A DNA stretch of 64,000 nt from Mycolicibacterium frederiksbergense (GCF_029893345.1 NZ_JARXVE010000008.1:1-64000), one strand, 5' to 3'; positions 16,901 to 25,481 are shown, counted from the first letter of the stretch. The notes: generated by a model from the letters alone, not told the origin. Translations and numbers: made by a program.

Positions 16901-17687
16901 AGTGCCGCGCCGTCGAGATGTCGAGCACCGCGGCGATCCTGAGGTGTCGCGGGCTGTGCGCCACGGCCAACTGACAGATCGCCGCACGCAGCAGGGCCCG
17001 GGCCGGCTCGGCCCCGCCCCCGACGGTGAGGTGTTGCAGTCCACGCAGATTCACCGTCACCGGCACCCCGGCCACCATGGCCCGGCGCCGGATCAGTTGT
17101 TCCAGGGCCGATGTGGTCACCGGATCCGCATCGCGGCCGGAATCGCGCTTTGGTGTGACCAGCCGGGTAGCCAGCGGCCGCTCCCCCACCGCGATCCGCA
17201 CCTCGCAGAACTGCGGATCGTCGGGACCGCGCGCCCACATCTGGTCGCCGCCGGCCAGCATCCACAGCCGACTCGGTGCGGGATGCGCCGCATGCAGCCC
17301 CAGCCACTGGGCGCGGGCGGTTTCACCGGCCGCGGTGTCGATCCCGTCGAGGTAGCGCAGGTATTCACAGCGATCCCGGTGCAGTTCGCCGGCCCGTCCG
17401 CTGCCCTTGAAGCTGTAGGCGACCGTGCCGATCGCCGACATCGCCATCATCACCGGGAAGAACATGGCCGCCGGACCGCGCGTGGCGGCAGCACCCGAAC
17501 CGATGTACACCGCGATCATGCCGGCCATCGCAATCACGAGCAGCACCGGAAGCAGCCGGGTCAGCGGACTGACCGGGCTGTGCCGAGGCAGCGCCGGAGG
17601 CGCGTCGATCACCAGCTCCCCCGGCGGCGGAGCCGATGGCCGGTTCGCGTCGGTGGATTGCGGATCGCGAAGAGATTCCATCGACAT
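13923..17687 (-). CDS. eccC4: ESX-4 type VII secretion FtsK/SpoIIIE ATPase EccC4
   Basis: 1254 residues from the ATG at 17687 (MSMESLRDPQ), close to the roughly 1236 of the tuberculosis protein; the upstream open frame is arginine-rich and not conserved. Two transmembrane helices lie near residues 40-90 (VLLVIAMAGMIAVYIG and FFPVMMAMSAIGTVAYSF). Three ATPase domains follow, each with a Walker A motif: GATGSGKSE, GGPQAGKST and GDAGCGKST. The protein is the motor that recognises EsxT/EsxU and drives export. It is transcribed away from eccD4 with a 113-base shared promoter region and overlaps the Rv3446c-like gene downstream. Confidence 0.96.
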   Translation of the reverse strand: MSMESLRDPQSTDANRPSAPPPGELVIDAPPALPRHSPVSPLTRLLPVLLVIAMAGMIAVYIGSGAAATRGPAAMFFPVMMAMSAIGTVAYSFKGSGRAGELHRDRCEYLRYLDGIDTAAGETARAQWLGLHAAHPAPSRLWMLAGGDQMWARGPDDPQFCEVRIAVGERPLATRLVTPKRDSGRDADPVTTSALEQLIRRRAMVAGVPVTVNLRGLQHLTVGGGAEPARALLRAAICQLAVAHSPRHLRIAAVLDISTARHWDWLKWLAHHWHTDQGGDRVALKFHTIAGLPDTAPSVHTVVIVDTGTAAPSAPGAGVTLLTVAAQAATGAADLHLDLGAEVVRCAGVPVQPDQLTQQQAVSCARRLARYRAAPASDNSGWPALLGIADLARIDPSRNWPIPDQQRFLRVPVGRCEDGTPVHLDLKEAAHNGMGPHGLCVGATGSGKSEFLRTLVLGLITTHPPEALNLVLVDFKGGATFLGLHQARHVSALITNLAEEAQLVARMADALAGEMTRRQELLRAAGNLANVADYRHRTDLPALPALLIVVDEFSELLQQHPDFAELFVAIGRLGRSLGMHLLLASQRLDEGRLRGLESHLSYRVCLKTFSPNESRAVLGIADAHQLPSTPGAAYLKTPAGEIVRLQTAFVSATNPAAEAPEPASAPSAIRTFSARWTITDQRRPQPETATVLQQVVGRLAGHGTPAHQVWLPPLPRAVPLSDVLLSDHEPLSVAIGLVDRPFEQRRDRLIVALGGAQGNVAVVGGPQAGKSTTAKTLAVALAATHHPRDVQLYGLDFGGGALTALRSLPHVGAVAGRGDGDLVRRTVAELHTLVQAREARFADLGIDSMAEYRTRRAGGGIDDPFGDVFLIIDGWSTFRAEFEALEPSITALAVQGLSVGVHIVLTGSRWAEFRPALKDQLGTRIELRLGDPAESEMDRKRACQLGQCAPGRGLTREGRELLIALPRLDGAPSEAGIPSALSRVGDVLRAQYPGARAPAVRLLPALVHADELAGVCRTRPATQVLLGLGERELEPVVIDFAAQPDLVILGDAGCGKSTALRTLCRDLVAVNSPGRVQLLIVDFRRALLGAVESDHLAGYAVSAGALDVALPTLLQTLQARMPGAEVTQRQLRDRSWWSGPELYVVVDDYDLVAGGTVNPLAPLLSYLPHARDVGLHLLLSRRSGGAARAMFDPVLSAVKDLGCMGLMMSANADDGVLLGSVRPVRLPPGRGTLITRAAPDQLVQVAMPSGDDPR

Positions 17688-17800
17688 TAGGACGCACGGT
17701 TGGTCGGTTCGGTTCCCTGTTCGCGGCGGCGAAATTTCCGTTCGGAGTGCGCTCCCCGGTCGGCTAACGTGACATGCATTGGCATCGACCGGGGGGTGAT
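17688..17800. promoter_or_regulatory. Divergent ESX-4 promoter region (eccC4 / eccD4)
   Basis: This 113-base gap separates the two divergent arms of the ESX-4 locus and must hold promoters for both. I see no clear palindrome or recognisable sigma-factor consensus beyond a GGGGGG-TGAT ribosome binding site before eccD4. Confidence 0.5.
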
Positions 17801-19150
17801 GTGATGCCGGATGCGTTGCGCCACGTATCGATTCACTGCGGGACAGCGACCGATGCGGGGCATGGTGAAACGATTGATCTGACGGTTCCTGCTGCCCTGA
17901 CGGTCGGCGAGCTGCTGCCGTGGATCGTGGGTGCCCTCGGCGCCGGCGACGGGACACCCCGCCAATGGCGGTTGGCACACCTCGGCGGAGGCCGCCTGGA
18001 TGAGTCGGCGACGTTGGTGCAGAACGATATTCGCGATGGCGATCTACTGATATTGACCGACGCCGCCGATCGGCCCTCGATTGCCCGCACAGTCATCGCC
18101 GCGCTGACCGCGGAGGCTCCGCAGGACGGCGTTCCCACCGCCCTGCGCGTCGGGGGCTGCCTGTGGGCTTGTGCACTGGGCATCCTGGCGCTGGCCTGCG
18201 CCGGGCTGGGCAGCCAGGGATTCGGCCGGATCTGCGCCGCCGCAGTGCTGGCCATCGGGGTCACCGCCACGGCCCTGTTCGCACAGCGGCTCGATATGGA
18301 CTCGACCGCCGTCGCAACACTGAACATCGCGGCCCTGGCCTCCGCCGCGATCCTGGGCTTCCTCGTGGTCCCGGCCGGGCCCGCCCCGGCGAACTTCTTC
18401 CTGGCCGCGGTGGCCGCAAGCTCACTGGGCGCCGTCCTGATCCGGGTATCCGGATGTGGCACAGAAAGCCTTCGTGCCGTTGTGACCGCCACGGCGCTGA
18501 TCGCGGTGGCGATGGGTTGCGCGGCGTTGTTGCCGTTGAGCACGCCGGCACTGGGCGCGGTGCTGAGCGCGCTCGGGGTTGGCCTGCTGCCGTTGACACC
18601 GCGGCTGTCGATCACCTTGGCCGGACTGACTCCCGCGATACCGGGCCACCCCGACGGCGCCGGAAACCCTCAGCCCGACAGCGCAAACGAGTCGGAACTG
18701 CGCGTCCGATCGGGCCATCGAAACCTGATCGGCCTGGTGCTTGGTTGTGCGGCAGCGGCCGGGCTGGGAACCGGCATCGTCGCGGTCAGCGGGCGGCAAC
18801 CGGTGACAGCGGTCGAGGTCGCATTCACCACCGCCGTCGGTGTGGCGGTGCTGTTGCGGTCGCGTACCTACGCGTCGGGACGCTGTCGCGCCGCGCTGAC
18901 CGTCGGCGGATTCTGTGCCCTGACCGCCAGTTTCGTCCTGGTGCTGGCCTGGGCGCCGGCGCAGGGCGGTTGGACCGGCATCCTTGCCGTCGGCGCCGGG
19001 ATCGCCCTGCTCGGGCCGGTCATGGTGCGCCATCCCGTGGCCGGCCGTGCCGCCGATGCATTCGAATACGGCGCGCTGGCCGCGGTGGTACCGCTGGCGT
19101 GCTGGCTCGCCGGCGTCTTTGACCTGACTCGCCAACTGGGACCGCTGTGA
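17801..19150 (+). CDS. eccD4: ESX-4 integral membrane channel component EccD4
   Basis: 449 residues from GTG at 17801, with ATG one codon later; the GGGGGG-TGAT sequence just upstream serves as ribosome binding site, so the upstream ATG at 17774 is less likely. A ubiquitin-like cytoplasmic domain fills about residues 1-90 (HVSIHCGTATDAGHGETIDLTVP is its start, split here by the reader at natural breaks), followed by about eleven transmembrane helices. It corresponds to Rv3448. EccD forms the membrane pore of type VII systems with EccB and EccC. Its stop overlaps the mycP4 GTG start by four bases. Confidence 0.95.
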   Translation: MMPDALRHVSIHCGTATDAGHGETIDLTVPAALTVGELLPWIVGALGAGDGTPRQWRLAHLGGGRLDESATLVQNDIRDGDLLILTDAADRPSIARTVIAALTAEAPQDGVPTALRVGGCLWACALGILALACAGLGSQGFGRICAAAVLAIGVTATALFAQRLDMDSTAVATLNIAALASAAILGFLVVPAGPAPANFFLAAVAASSLGAVLIRVSGCGTESLRAVVTATALIAVAMGCAALLPLSTPALGAVLSALGVGLLPLTPRLSITLAGLTPAIPGHPDGAGNPQPDSANESELRVRSGHRNLIGLVLGCAAAAGLGTGIVAVSGRQPVTAVEVAFTTAVGVAVLLRSRTYASGRCRAALTVGGFCALTASFVLVLAWAPAQGGWTGILAVGAGIALLGPVMVRHPVAGRAADAFEYGALAAVVPLACWLAGVFDLTRQLGPL

Positions 19151-20469
19151 GCCGGTCCGGCAGGCTGGCCGCGGCGCTGCTCACCGGGTTGCCGCTGCTG
19201 GCCATGACACCGGCCGCGGCGGTGGTCCCGCCCGCTGTCGACGACGCACTGGTGCCCCGGCCGGCGGCGCCGGCACCCGCGCGTCGAACCGAACAACGCC
19301 GCCCGTGCGTCGAATTGTCGGCCGGCACCCGCACCGGGGCCGGCAACCTGCTGGGACTGGATGCGGTGTGGCCGCTCACCCGCGGTGCGGGCCAAACCAT
19401 CGCGGTGATCGACACCGGGGTTGCCCGGCACAGGTTGCTGCCTCGTCTGATCGGAGGCGGTGACTATGTATCGCGCGGTGACGGCACCTCCGATTGCGAC
19501 GGTCACGGCACGATCGTCGCCGGAATCGCGGGTGGTGCACCGAGTTCGAGCTTCAGCGGGGTTGCACCCGATGCGGCCATCCTGGCCATCCGGCAGTCCA
19601 GCAACAAGTTCGCCGCGGATGGCGTCTCGGCCGGTGTCGGCGACGTCAACACCCTGGCCATGGCGGTGCGCACCGCCGCCGATCTCGGCGCCACCGTCAT
19701 CAACATCTCCTCGGTGGCCTGTGTGGCCGCCACGGCCGCGCCCGACGACCGTGCCCTCGGCGCGGCGTTGAGCTACGCCGTCGACGTGCGCAACGCCGTG
19801 GTCGTCGCGGCCGCAGGCAACGTCGGCGGGGCCTGTGCACAACAGGATGCCGCCGCCGATCCGGCCGGCGGGCCGGACTGGAACTCGGTGCGTTCGGTAT
19901 CCAGCCCGGCCTGGTACGACGACCTGGTGCTGTGCGTCGGTTCGGTCGGATCCGATGGCACCGCATCGGATTTCAGCCTGGCCGGGCCGTGGGTGGATGT
20001 CGCCGCCCCCGGAGAGAACATGGTGTCGCTGCACCCCGACGGGGAGCAGTTGATCGACGCCGTCGGGCCGTCGGCCCCGATTTCGGGCACCAGTTATGCC
20101 GCACCCGTGGTCGCCGGTCTCGCCGCGCTGGTGCGATCCCGGTTCCCCCAGTTGAGTGCGCGCGAGGTGATGCGCCGCATCGAGGGCACCGCACACACCC
20201 CGCCCGACGGCTGGAATCCGTTCGTCGGGCACGGCGTGGTCGACGCGTTGGCCGCGGTCAGTGCCGGTTCCCCGCCGACCAACGCGGCGTCGGTCGTCCC
20301 GCCGACCGTCACACCACCCAGCCGGGCATCCAGCGATCCGCTGCCGCGGCGAATCGCTTTCGGCGGCGGCGCGGTCTGCGTAGCGACCACGGTACTGACC
20401 GCAATAGCGCTGTCGGCCAGCCGGTTACGCCGGCGGACGGATACCGGGCACGGCGTCCCGCACGACTGA
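19147..20469 (+). CDS. mycP4: ESX-4 mycosin, membrane-anchored subtilisin-like serine protease
   Basis: 440 residues, GTG start overlapping the eccD4 stop. A signal sequence at 1-25 (LAAALLTGLPLLAMTPAAAV), the catalytic Asp in IAVIDTGVARH, His in DCDGHGTIVAGI and Ser in SGTSYAAPVVAG give a complete S8 triad. A proline-rich linker and a C-terminal transmembrane helix near 400-425 (GGGAVCVATTVLTAIALSAS) followed by arginines anchor it with the protease outside. It corresponds to Rv3449. Mycosins stabilise the secretion complex and can process substrates. The 3' end overlaps the convergent eccB4 coding sequence by 45 bases. Confidence 0.95.
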   Translation: MSRSGRLAAALLTGLPLLAMTPAAAVVPPAVDDALVPRPAAPAPARRTEQRRPCVELSAGTRTGAGNLLGLDAVWPLTRGAGQTIAVIDTGVARHRLLPRLIGGGDYVSRGDGTSDCDGHGTIVAGIAGGAPSSSFSGVAPDAAILAIRQSSNKFAADGVSAGVGDVNTLAMAVRTAADLGATVINISSVACVAATAAPDDRALGAALSYAVDVRNAVVVAAAGNVGGACAQQDAAADPAGGPDWNSVRSVSSPAWYDDLVLCVGSVGSDGTASDFSLAGPWVDVAAPGENMVSLHPDGEQLIDAVGPSAPISGTSYAAPVVAGLAALVRSRFPQLSAREVMRRIEGTAHTPPDGWNPFVGHGVVDALAAVSAGSPPTNAASVVPPTVTPPSRASSDPLPRRIAFGGGAVCVATTVLTAIALSASRLRRRTDTGHGVPHD

Positions 20470-21831
20470 TGCCGCATCGCGGTTGAGTTCGGGCCCGCGG
20501 GGCAGCATGGCCAGCATCGGCCATGGCGCCGGCAGGCCGGTGCCGGTCAGGCCGAGCTGCTCGGCGGTGGCACCGTCATGGATTCCGAACAGCACGCCGA
20601 GATCGTTCATCAGATACAGCGGCCCCGCGACAGCCGGCCCGCGTGTGACACCGGTGGCCTGGATCAGCGCGCTGCGGCCGGTCGGGAACTGCACGCGGTC
20701 GATATTCGGTCCGTCGCCGTCGGCCTGGGCCAGTTGCAGGCCGGCATTCGGCAGCGAATCGGCCATGGCCACAGTGGTATTCGTACCGGAATTGGGCTGC
20801 TGCGGATCCCAGCGGGCACACACCACCGCCCGGGCACGCGGCGCGATCCGATCCGGGAACCGGGCCACGGTGAGGCTTGCGGCGACCGGCACGTCGGCCA
20901 GCACGGCCGCGGGGAGGACCGGCGGCCGCTCGCCGGGCTGTGCCACGGTGAAGCGGATGAGGTCCGCGGCGACCCGGCCGATGCGTTGCAGCCCATCGCC
21001 GAGCACGACGTAGAACTCGTCGCCGGACAACTCCGCGGAGCCGGTCCGCACCACCGTGCCCACGGTGAGCCCGCCCAACGCCGCCGGCCCGGGGGTTCCC
21101 GCTCCGGCGATCTGGGGGGCCCGCAGATCGGGAGCCTCCGGCACGGAATCCAAAAGGGCTTGTGAAACCGGCTGTGGCGCTATCCCTTCCAGGCGCAGGG
21201 CGCGCACCACCGCAATGTCACGCAGGTCCACGCGGGCCCGCCAGCCGTCGGCGAGCAGGTAGGTGGCCGACATCGCCGCGCGCGATGACACCAACAGCGC
21301 CTGGCCGCTGTGCAGCGGTGTCATCCCCCGGTCCTGCCGGCCGGCCAGCAGCACCGTTTCCGCGGGTTCGGCCACCTCGCAGATCGCCCAGTCCGACTCA
21401 TCGATGCCCAGCGGGTGGCCGATCTGTGCGGGCGCTCCCGGGATTCCGACCAGCGGTCCGCGCCGGACCCCGGCGAGCGCCGCGGCACTGACCACCACCG
21501 GATTCGCCGGCGCGCCGACGATGAGCCGGGCCGAGGCGAGGTTGGGCACCGGATGCACCACGTCGGCGATGCGGACATACAGCGCGCCCGAGTCCCGGAC
21601 CAGCAGGATCGACGCGCCGCCCGGTGCCGCGCCGGGACGCACCAACGCCAGCACCGCACAGCCCGCCATCGCGATCACCGCCAGCACGCACCCGGCGCCG
21701 AAGGCGATCGCCTGCGCCCGGAGCGGATCATCGAGCATCCTGGCGTCACCGCGGACCAGCGCGTGTGCCAGGCGCCGCAACAGGAATCGATGCCCGCCCA
21801 GTTGTAACCGAGTTGCCGGTTGCCGTGCCAT
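20425..21831 (-). CDS. eccB4: ESX-4 membrane component EccB4
   Basis: 468 residues, matching the length of Rv3450c. The N-terminus is basic and cytoplasmic (MARQPATRLQLGGHRFLLRR), with one transmembrane helix near 45-70 (FGAGCVLAVIAMAGCAVLALV) and a large periplasmic domain that carries the repeated R1-R4-type blocks of the EccB fold. It forms the periplasmic scaffold of the ESX-4 channel with EccC4 and EccD4. It is encoded opposite to mycP4 and its end overlaps the end of that gene. The accessory Ort operon begins 78 bases further upstream on the same strand. Confidence 0.95.
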   Translation of the reverse strand: MARQPATRLQLGGHRFLLRRLAHALVRGDARMLDDPLRAQAIAFGAGCVLAVIAMAGCAVLALVRPGAAPGGASILLVRDSGALYVRIADVVHPVPNLASARLIVGAPANPVVVSAAALAGVRRGPLVGIPGAPAQIGHPLGIDESDWAICEVAEPAETVLLAGRQDRGMTPLHSGQALLVSSRAAMSATYLLADGWRARVDLRDIAVVRALRLEGIAPQPVSQALLDSVPEAPDLRAPQIAGAGTPGPAALGGLTVGTVVRTGSAELSGDEFYVVLGDGLQRIGRVAADLIRFTVAQPGERPPVLPAAVLADVPVAASLTVARFPDRIAPRARAVVCARWDPQQPNSGTNTTVAMADSLPNAGLQLAQADGDGPNIDRVQFPTGRSALIQATGVTRGPAVAGPLYLMNDLGVLFGIHDGATAEQLGLTGTGLPAPWPMLAMLPRGPELNRDAASVVRDAVPGIRPPA

Positions 21832-21909
21832 ATGTCCCCCGAGCAGAACCCTAACCCGGGATCGGGGACGGTGATCGCACCTATTGGTGATCGGGCTGGT
21901 GCTGGTGGA

Positions 21910-22944
21910 TCACCGCATCGATCCGCTGAAGTCGCCCGCCCGGGCAAACCGCGGCAAAGCGAGATCGATCATGGTCAACAGGCCCGCCCGGGCCGTGCGC
22001 AGTTGGGCGGCACAGTTGGCCATCACCGCAATGGTTCCGGTACCGCCCGGAATCTCCGGCGAGCTACGCATCGAGATGTTGGGGCTCCCGAACAGCTCGA
22101 TGAAGTCACCGGTCTCCGTCGCCTCCGCCGCCGGATCAACCTGCTGCGGATGGTCCATGACGATACGCAGCTCGCCATCGGCGTAGGCCCGCGCCACCTG
22201 CCGGCAGCCGACCACCACCCCGGCGGGCAGCACCCGATCGCGCAACCTGCGTGCCACCGTGCTGATGATCGGTGTCTTCGACTCGACAACAGAGTCGATC
22301 GCCAACCCGAGCGCCGCGGAGATCATCGCGATCGACTCCGGGAACCCGACGTGGCCGGCGATCTCGTCGCGCTTCTCGGCTGCCTCGAACTCGGCGGGCG
22401 TCAGGCCCACACCGAAACTGTCGTGCACGCTCTGGCCGAACGGCGACAGATCGTTGACCCGCCGGATCTCCAGACGTTCGACACCGTTACTTGCCGCGGA
22501 CAGGCAGATCGGCAGGACATCCATGATGAATCCGGGGTTGATTCCGGTGCCGAGAACCGAGACGTCGTTGCGCCGGGCCGCGCGGTCGATCTGTGCCGAC
22601 AGCTCCGGCTCGGACTCCCACGGGTAGGCCAGCTGCTCCGCGCTGCAGATCACGTCCAGACCGTGCTCCACGGCCCACAGGATCTGCGGGAGACATTGCT
22701 CCACATGGCTATTCGTGGCGATCACACACAATTGCGTGCTATCGGCCAAGTCGGACGGCGGCTCCGCGGTCACCCCGAGGCCGATCCGGTCGAGGCCGAG
22801 CACTCCGCCGATATCCTCGCCCACCTGGTGACTGACCGCACCCGTGGGATGCCATCCGCGGCGGATGAGTTCGCGGGCGACGCCGCTGCCCATCTGGCCC
22901 ATACCCCAGACGAAGAATCCGGGGTCCGCCGGTTGCGGCGTCAT
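21910..22944 (-). CDS. ord: 2,4-diaminopentanoate dehydrogenase-like NAD(P)-dependent amine dehydrogenase
   Basis: 344 residues from the ATG at 22944, which overlaps the ortB stop (ATGA) and has AGGAG upstream. The N-terminus is a Rossmann fold (FFVWGMGQMGSGVARELIRRGW) like dihydrodipicolinate reductase, and the C-terminal half matches the catalytic region of the Ord family (GTGINPGFIMDVLPICLS and VNDLSPFGQSVHDSFGVGLT). Ord oxidatively deaminates (2R,4S)-2,4-diaminopentanoate to 2-amino-4-oxopentanoate plus ammonia, making NAD(P)H, in clostridial ornithine fermentation. It is last of an operon whose next two genes encode both subunits of the thiolase that uses its product, which strongly supports the call. 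The true substrate in this organism is unproven. Confidence 0.85.
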   Translation of the reverse strand: MTPQPADPGFFVWGMGQMGSGVARELIRRGWHPTGAVSHQVGEDIGGVLGLDRIGLGVTAEPPSDLADSTQLCVIATNSHVEQCLPQILWAVEHGLDVICSAEQLAYPWESEPELSAQIDRAARRNDVSVLGTGINPGFIMDVLPICLSAASNGVERLEIRRVNDLSPFGQSVHDSFGVGLTPAEFEAAEKRDEIAGHVGFPESIAMISAALGLAIDSVVESKTPIISTVARRLRDRVLPAGVVVGCRQVARAYADGELRIVMDHPQQVDPAAEATETGDFIELFGSPNISMRSSPEIPGGTGTIAVMANCAAQLRTARAGLLTMIDLALPRFARAGDFSGSMR

Positions 22945-24332
22945 GCTGCTCCTCTCATCCACTGACCGATCTGCTCGACGGAAACGCCGGTCTCGGCGCT
23001 CATGAATTCCAGGTCCGCGTCGGTCGGCCCGGAACCCAGCCGGGCCAGCGCGAACTTCTTTTTCAGCGTCGGCAGGTCGATATCGCGCACCGTCATATCC
23101 GCGGGCGTCCGCGGGATCACGATGTTGGTTCCCGGCACGCTCTCGGCCGAATCGCCGGTGCGAACCTCGATTCCGTTGCGCCGGGCGAATTCCAGCTGGG
23201 CGAAATGGCTCTTACCGGCGCCGGTGTACTCCGTTTCCTGGATCACGACGGTGCGGTCGGAGGGCAGTTCCCGCGCGATCACCAGGGCCGCGGCCAGCGA
23301 GGTATTGCCCGCCGGCCCCCGTTCGATCCCCTCGAACTTGGCCAGCAGCTCGGTGGCGAAGAACACCTCACCCTGTTCGACCGTGACGTAGCGGTCCAGA
23401 TAACGCAGCGGGCGGCACGCGTTTCGCGGCACGTCGACGCGGTCGGGTTCGGCGAGAAAGGGCACACCGAACCCGGTATGGCTGGTGGTGAACGACTTCC
23501 GGTTGAAATCGTGGTCACTGGCCATGTGCAGGCCGGCAAGGTTCACGCTGGCCCCGATGATCGCGGTGTCCGCGGCCCCCGCGCGTCGCACGCCCCGTGT
23601 GGTGCCCGTGACGTTCCCGCCACCGGCGTGGCTGACCACCACGGCATGGGGGTCGCGACCGGTCAGTGCACGAGTTTGTTCGACGATCTCGAACCCCAGC
23701 GTCTCGACACCGAGCACCGAATACGGTGCATACAGCGATGCGCTGAAATAGCCTGTCTCGTCGAGGAGTTGCAGGAACGTCAGGAACAGCTCGGGCCCCA
23801 CGGTCAATTGGACGACCTCGGCGCCGAGCGCCTCGCACGCGCGGGTCTTCTCCAGGATCTCGGGCTGACCGATCCCCGACGAGTCGAAAACCTCTTGCAC
23901 GATAATGCATTTCAGGCCATGCATCGCGGCCTGTGACGCGACTGCCGCACCGTAGTTGCCGGAGGTCGCCGCGATCACGCCCGGGTATCCCAACCGTTTC
24001 GCTAGTGCGACGGCCAAGCTGGCCCGTCGCGCCTTGAATGAGCCGGACGCATTCGCCGCCTCGTCCTTCAGCAGCAACTGCGCACCGAATCCGGGCCGGG
24101 CCATGTGCCGGACCATCTTCGTCAGTTGTGGCAGCTCGAGCAGCGGGGTGTCACCGACCTTGTGGGCCTGCTGGATTCGGCGAACCTCTTCCCAGCTGAA
24201 CGGCGGTGACGCCATCAGCTCGGCGTAGTCGAATCCCACACCGTCGCCCTCGAACCGGGAGTAGTCGACGCCGGTGGCGCGTTCGATGACCGCCCGTTGC
24301 AGCTGCGGATCCTGATACTGCAATACGTTCAC
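22941..24332 (-). CDS. ortB: 2-amino-4-oxopentanoate thiolase, large PLP-dependent subunit
   Basis: 463 residues from a GTG at 24332 that overlaps the ortA stop (GTGA), giving a start MNVLQYQDPQL consistent with the family. It is a fold-type II PLP enzyme resembling threonine synthase, with the PLP lysine at about residue 100 in ASGSFKARR and the phosphate-binding glycines in ATSGNYGAAVASQ and SHAGGGNVTGT. With OrtA it performs CoA-dependent thiolysis of 2-amino-4-oxopentanoate to acetyl-CoA and D-alanine, a known step of anaerobic ornithine oxidation. Gene order, coupling and the pairing with ortA and ord make the assignment firm at family level; in vivo role in a mycobacterium is inference. 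Confidence 0.9.
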   Translation of the reverse strand: MNVLQYQDPQLQRAVIERATGVDYSRFEGDGVGFDYAELMASPPFSWEEVRRIQQAHKVGDTPLLELPQLTKMVRHMARPGFGAQLLLKDEAANASGSFKARRASLAVALAKRLGYPGVIAATSGNYGAAVASQAAMHGLKCIIVQEVFDSSGIGQPEILEKTRACEALGAEVVQLTVGPELFLTFLQLLDETGYFSASLYAPYSVLGVETLGFEIVEQTRALTGRDPHAVVVSHAGGGNVTGTTRGVRRAGAADTAIIGASVNLAGLHMASDHDFNRKSFTTSHTGFGVPFLAEPDRVDVPRNACRPLRYLDRYVTVEQGEVFFATELLAKFEGIERGPAGNTSLAAALVIARELPSDRTVVIQETEYTGAGKSHFAQLEFARRNGIEVRTGDSAESVPGTNIVIPRTPADMTVRDIDLPTLKKKFALARLGSGPTDADLEFMSAETGVSVEQIGQWMRGAA

Positions 24333-24661
24333 TGCGCACCGGCCTGTGCGTCGAGCCAAGCCCGCACGCGCGGAGCGATCGCGAGGATCTCAGGGTCCGG
24401 TCCCCCGAACCCGTGGGTGTGCGCGGGGTACAGGTTGACCGCGGCCCCGCGAACGGTGCGGCCCGACAGCGTGACCACGTCCACGTCGCTGCCGACCTGC
24501 GCCGGCTCCGTTGCGAATCCGTTGATGTGTGCGACCAAAGGTGTCATCGCGGTGTCGCTCGGCAGGTTGGCGGCACGTTGGCCGGCTTCCAGCAGGACCT
24601 GTTCGATGGTGACGAAGGCACCCACGGGTGCCGTGCCCGGCACCGGGCTATCGCCATGCAT
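24329..24661 (-). CDS. ortA: 2-amino-4-oxopentanoate thiolase, small subunit
   Basis: 110 residues, the typical length of OrtA, with a strong AAGGAG ribosome binding site 8 bases before the ATG. Family-like features are the early VLLEAGQRAANLPSDTA segment, a beta-barrel-like middle (DVDVVTLSGRTVRGAAVNLY) and a histidine/glycine-rich PAHTHGFGGPDPE turn. It is not catalytic by itself and completes the thiolase with OrtB. It is separated by only 13 bases from the ABC transporter ATPase gene upstream and overlaps ortB by four bases, so transport and catabolism are in one transcript. Confidence 0.88.
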   Translation of the reverse strand: MHGDSPVPGTAPVGAFVTIEQVLLEAGQRAANLPSDTAMTPLVAHINGFATEPAQVGSDVDVVTLSGRTVRGAAVNLYPAHTHGFGGPDPEILAIAPRVRAWLDAQAGAQ

Positions 24662-24674
24662 GTGGCATCTCCTT

Positions 24675-25481
24675 TTAGAGGACTTTGTTCAGAAACGCGC
24701 GAGTCCGCGCATGTTGGGGCTGGTTCAAGACGCTGTCGGGCGCACCCTGCTCGATGACGACGCCGTCGTCCATGAAGACGATCTCGTCGGCCACCTCACG
24801 CGCGAAACCGATCTCGTGCGTCACGACGATCATCGTCATCCCGCTCTTGGCGAGATCACGCATGACCTCGAGGACGTCGCCGACGAGTTCGGGGTCCAGC
24901 GCGCTGGTCGGCTCGTCGAACAGCATCACGCTGGGCTGCATGGCAAGTGCGCGCGCAATCGCCACACGCTGCTGCTGACCGCCCGAGAGCTGACGCGGGT
25001 AGGACCGGTAATGCTCGGCCAACCCGACCCGGTCCAGCAGGCGTTTGGCGTCCGCCTCGGCCTCGGCGGGCTTGCGGCGCGCGACCCCGACCGGCGCCTC
25101 CATGACGTTCTGCAGCGCCGTCATGTGGGAGAACAGGTTGAACCGCTGGAACACCATGCCCATTCGCATGGTCTGCCTGGACACGTCTTTGGGCTTGAGC
25201 TCATGCAGACGACCGCGGCGCCTGGTGTAGCCGATCAATTCACCTTCCAGGAATACCTTTCCACCGTCGAGCTTTTCGAGGTGGTTCAGGCAGCGCAGGA
25301 ATGTCGACTTGCCGGAGCCGGAAGGTCCGAGCAGGCAGACCACCTGCCCACGTCCGACGGTGAGATCGATCCCGCGCAGAACCTCACATGCGCCGTATCG
25401 CTTGCGGATTCCGCGCGCCTCGATCGCGGCGATGTCGGTTTCCGCGGTCGACGGCTCGGCGGTGCCCGGGGCGGCGGTCAT
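24675..25481 (-). CDS. Polar amino acid ABC importer, ATP-binding protein (GlnQ type)
   Basis: 268 residues from the ATG at 25481 that overlaps the permease stop (ATGA). All nucleotide-binding motifs are present: Walker A GPSGSGKST, the Q loop around GMVFQRFNLFSH, signature LSGGQQQR, Walker B VMLFDEPTSALDP and the switch histidine in IVVTHE. It would energise uptake of an amino acid by the permease and binding protein encoded upstream. Directly downstream lie ortA, ortB and ord, so the imported compound is probably ornithine, 2,4-diaminopentanoate, 2-amino-4-oxopentanoate or a precursor of these. Confidence 0.94.
   Translation of the reverse strand: MTAAPGTAEPSTAETDIAAIEARGIRKRYGACEVLRGIDLTVGRGQVVCLLGPSGSGKSTFLRCLNHLEKLDGGKVFLEGELIGYTRRRGRLHELKPKDVSRQTMRMGMVFQRFNLFSHMTALQNVMEAPVGVARRKPAEAEADAKRLLDRVGLAEHYRSYPRQLSGGQQQRVAIARALAMQPSVMLFDEPTSALDPELVGDVLEVMRDLAKSGMTMIVVTHEIGFAREVADEIVFMDDGVVIEQGAPDSVLNQPQHARTRAFLNKVL

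Noticed and set aside
14982..17690. A 902-codon plus-strand open frame opposite eccC4
   Set aside because: The opposite strand carries three Walker A motifs and a full EccC architecture; the antisense frame shows no family features.
20425..20469. 45-base overlap of the mycP4 and eccB4 3' ends as a possible frame error
   Set aside because: Both proteins are full length and end with plausible C-termini; convergent overlaps of this size are common in compact genomes.
21832..21909. Possible integration site at the eccB4/ord boundary
   Set aside because: No tRNA fragment, direct repeat or integrase is visible at either end of the Ort block, so no attachment site can be supported.
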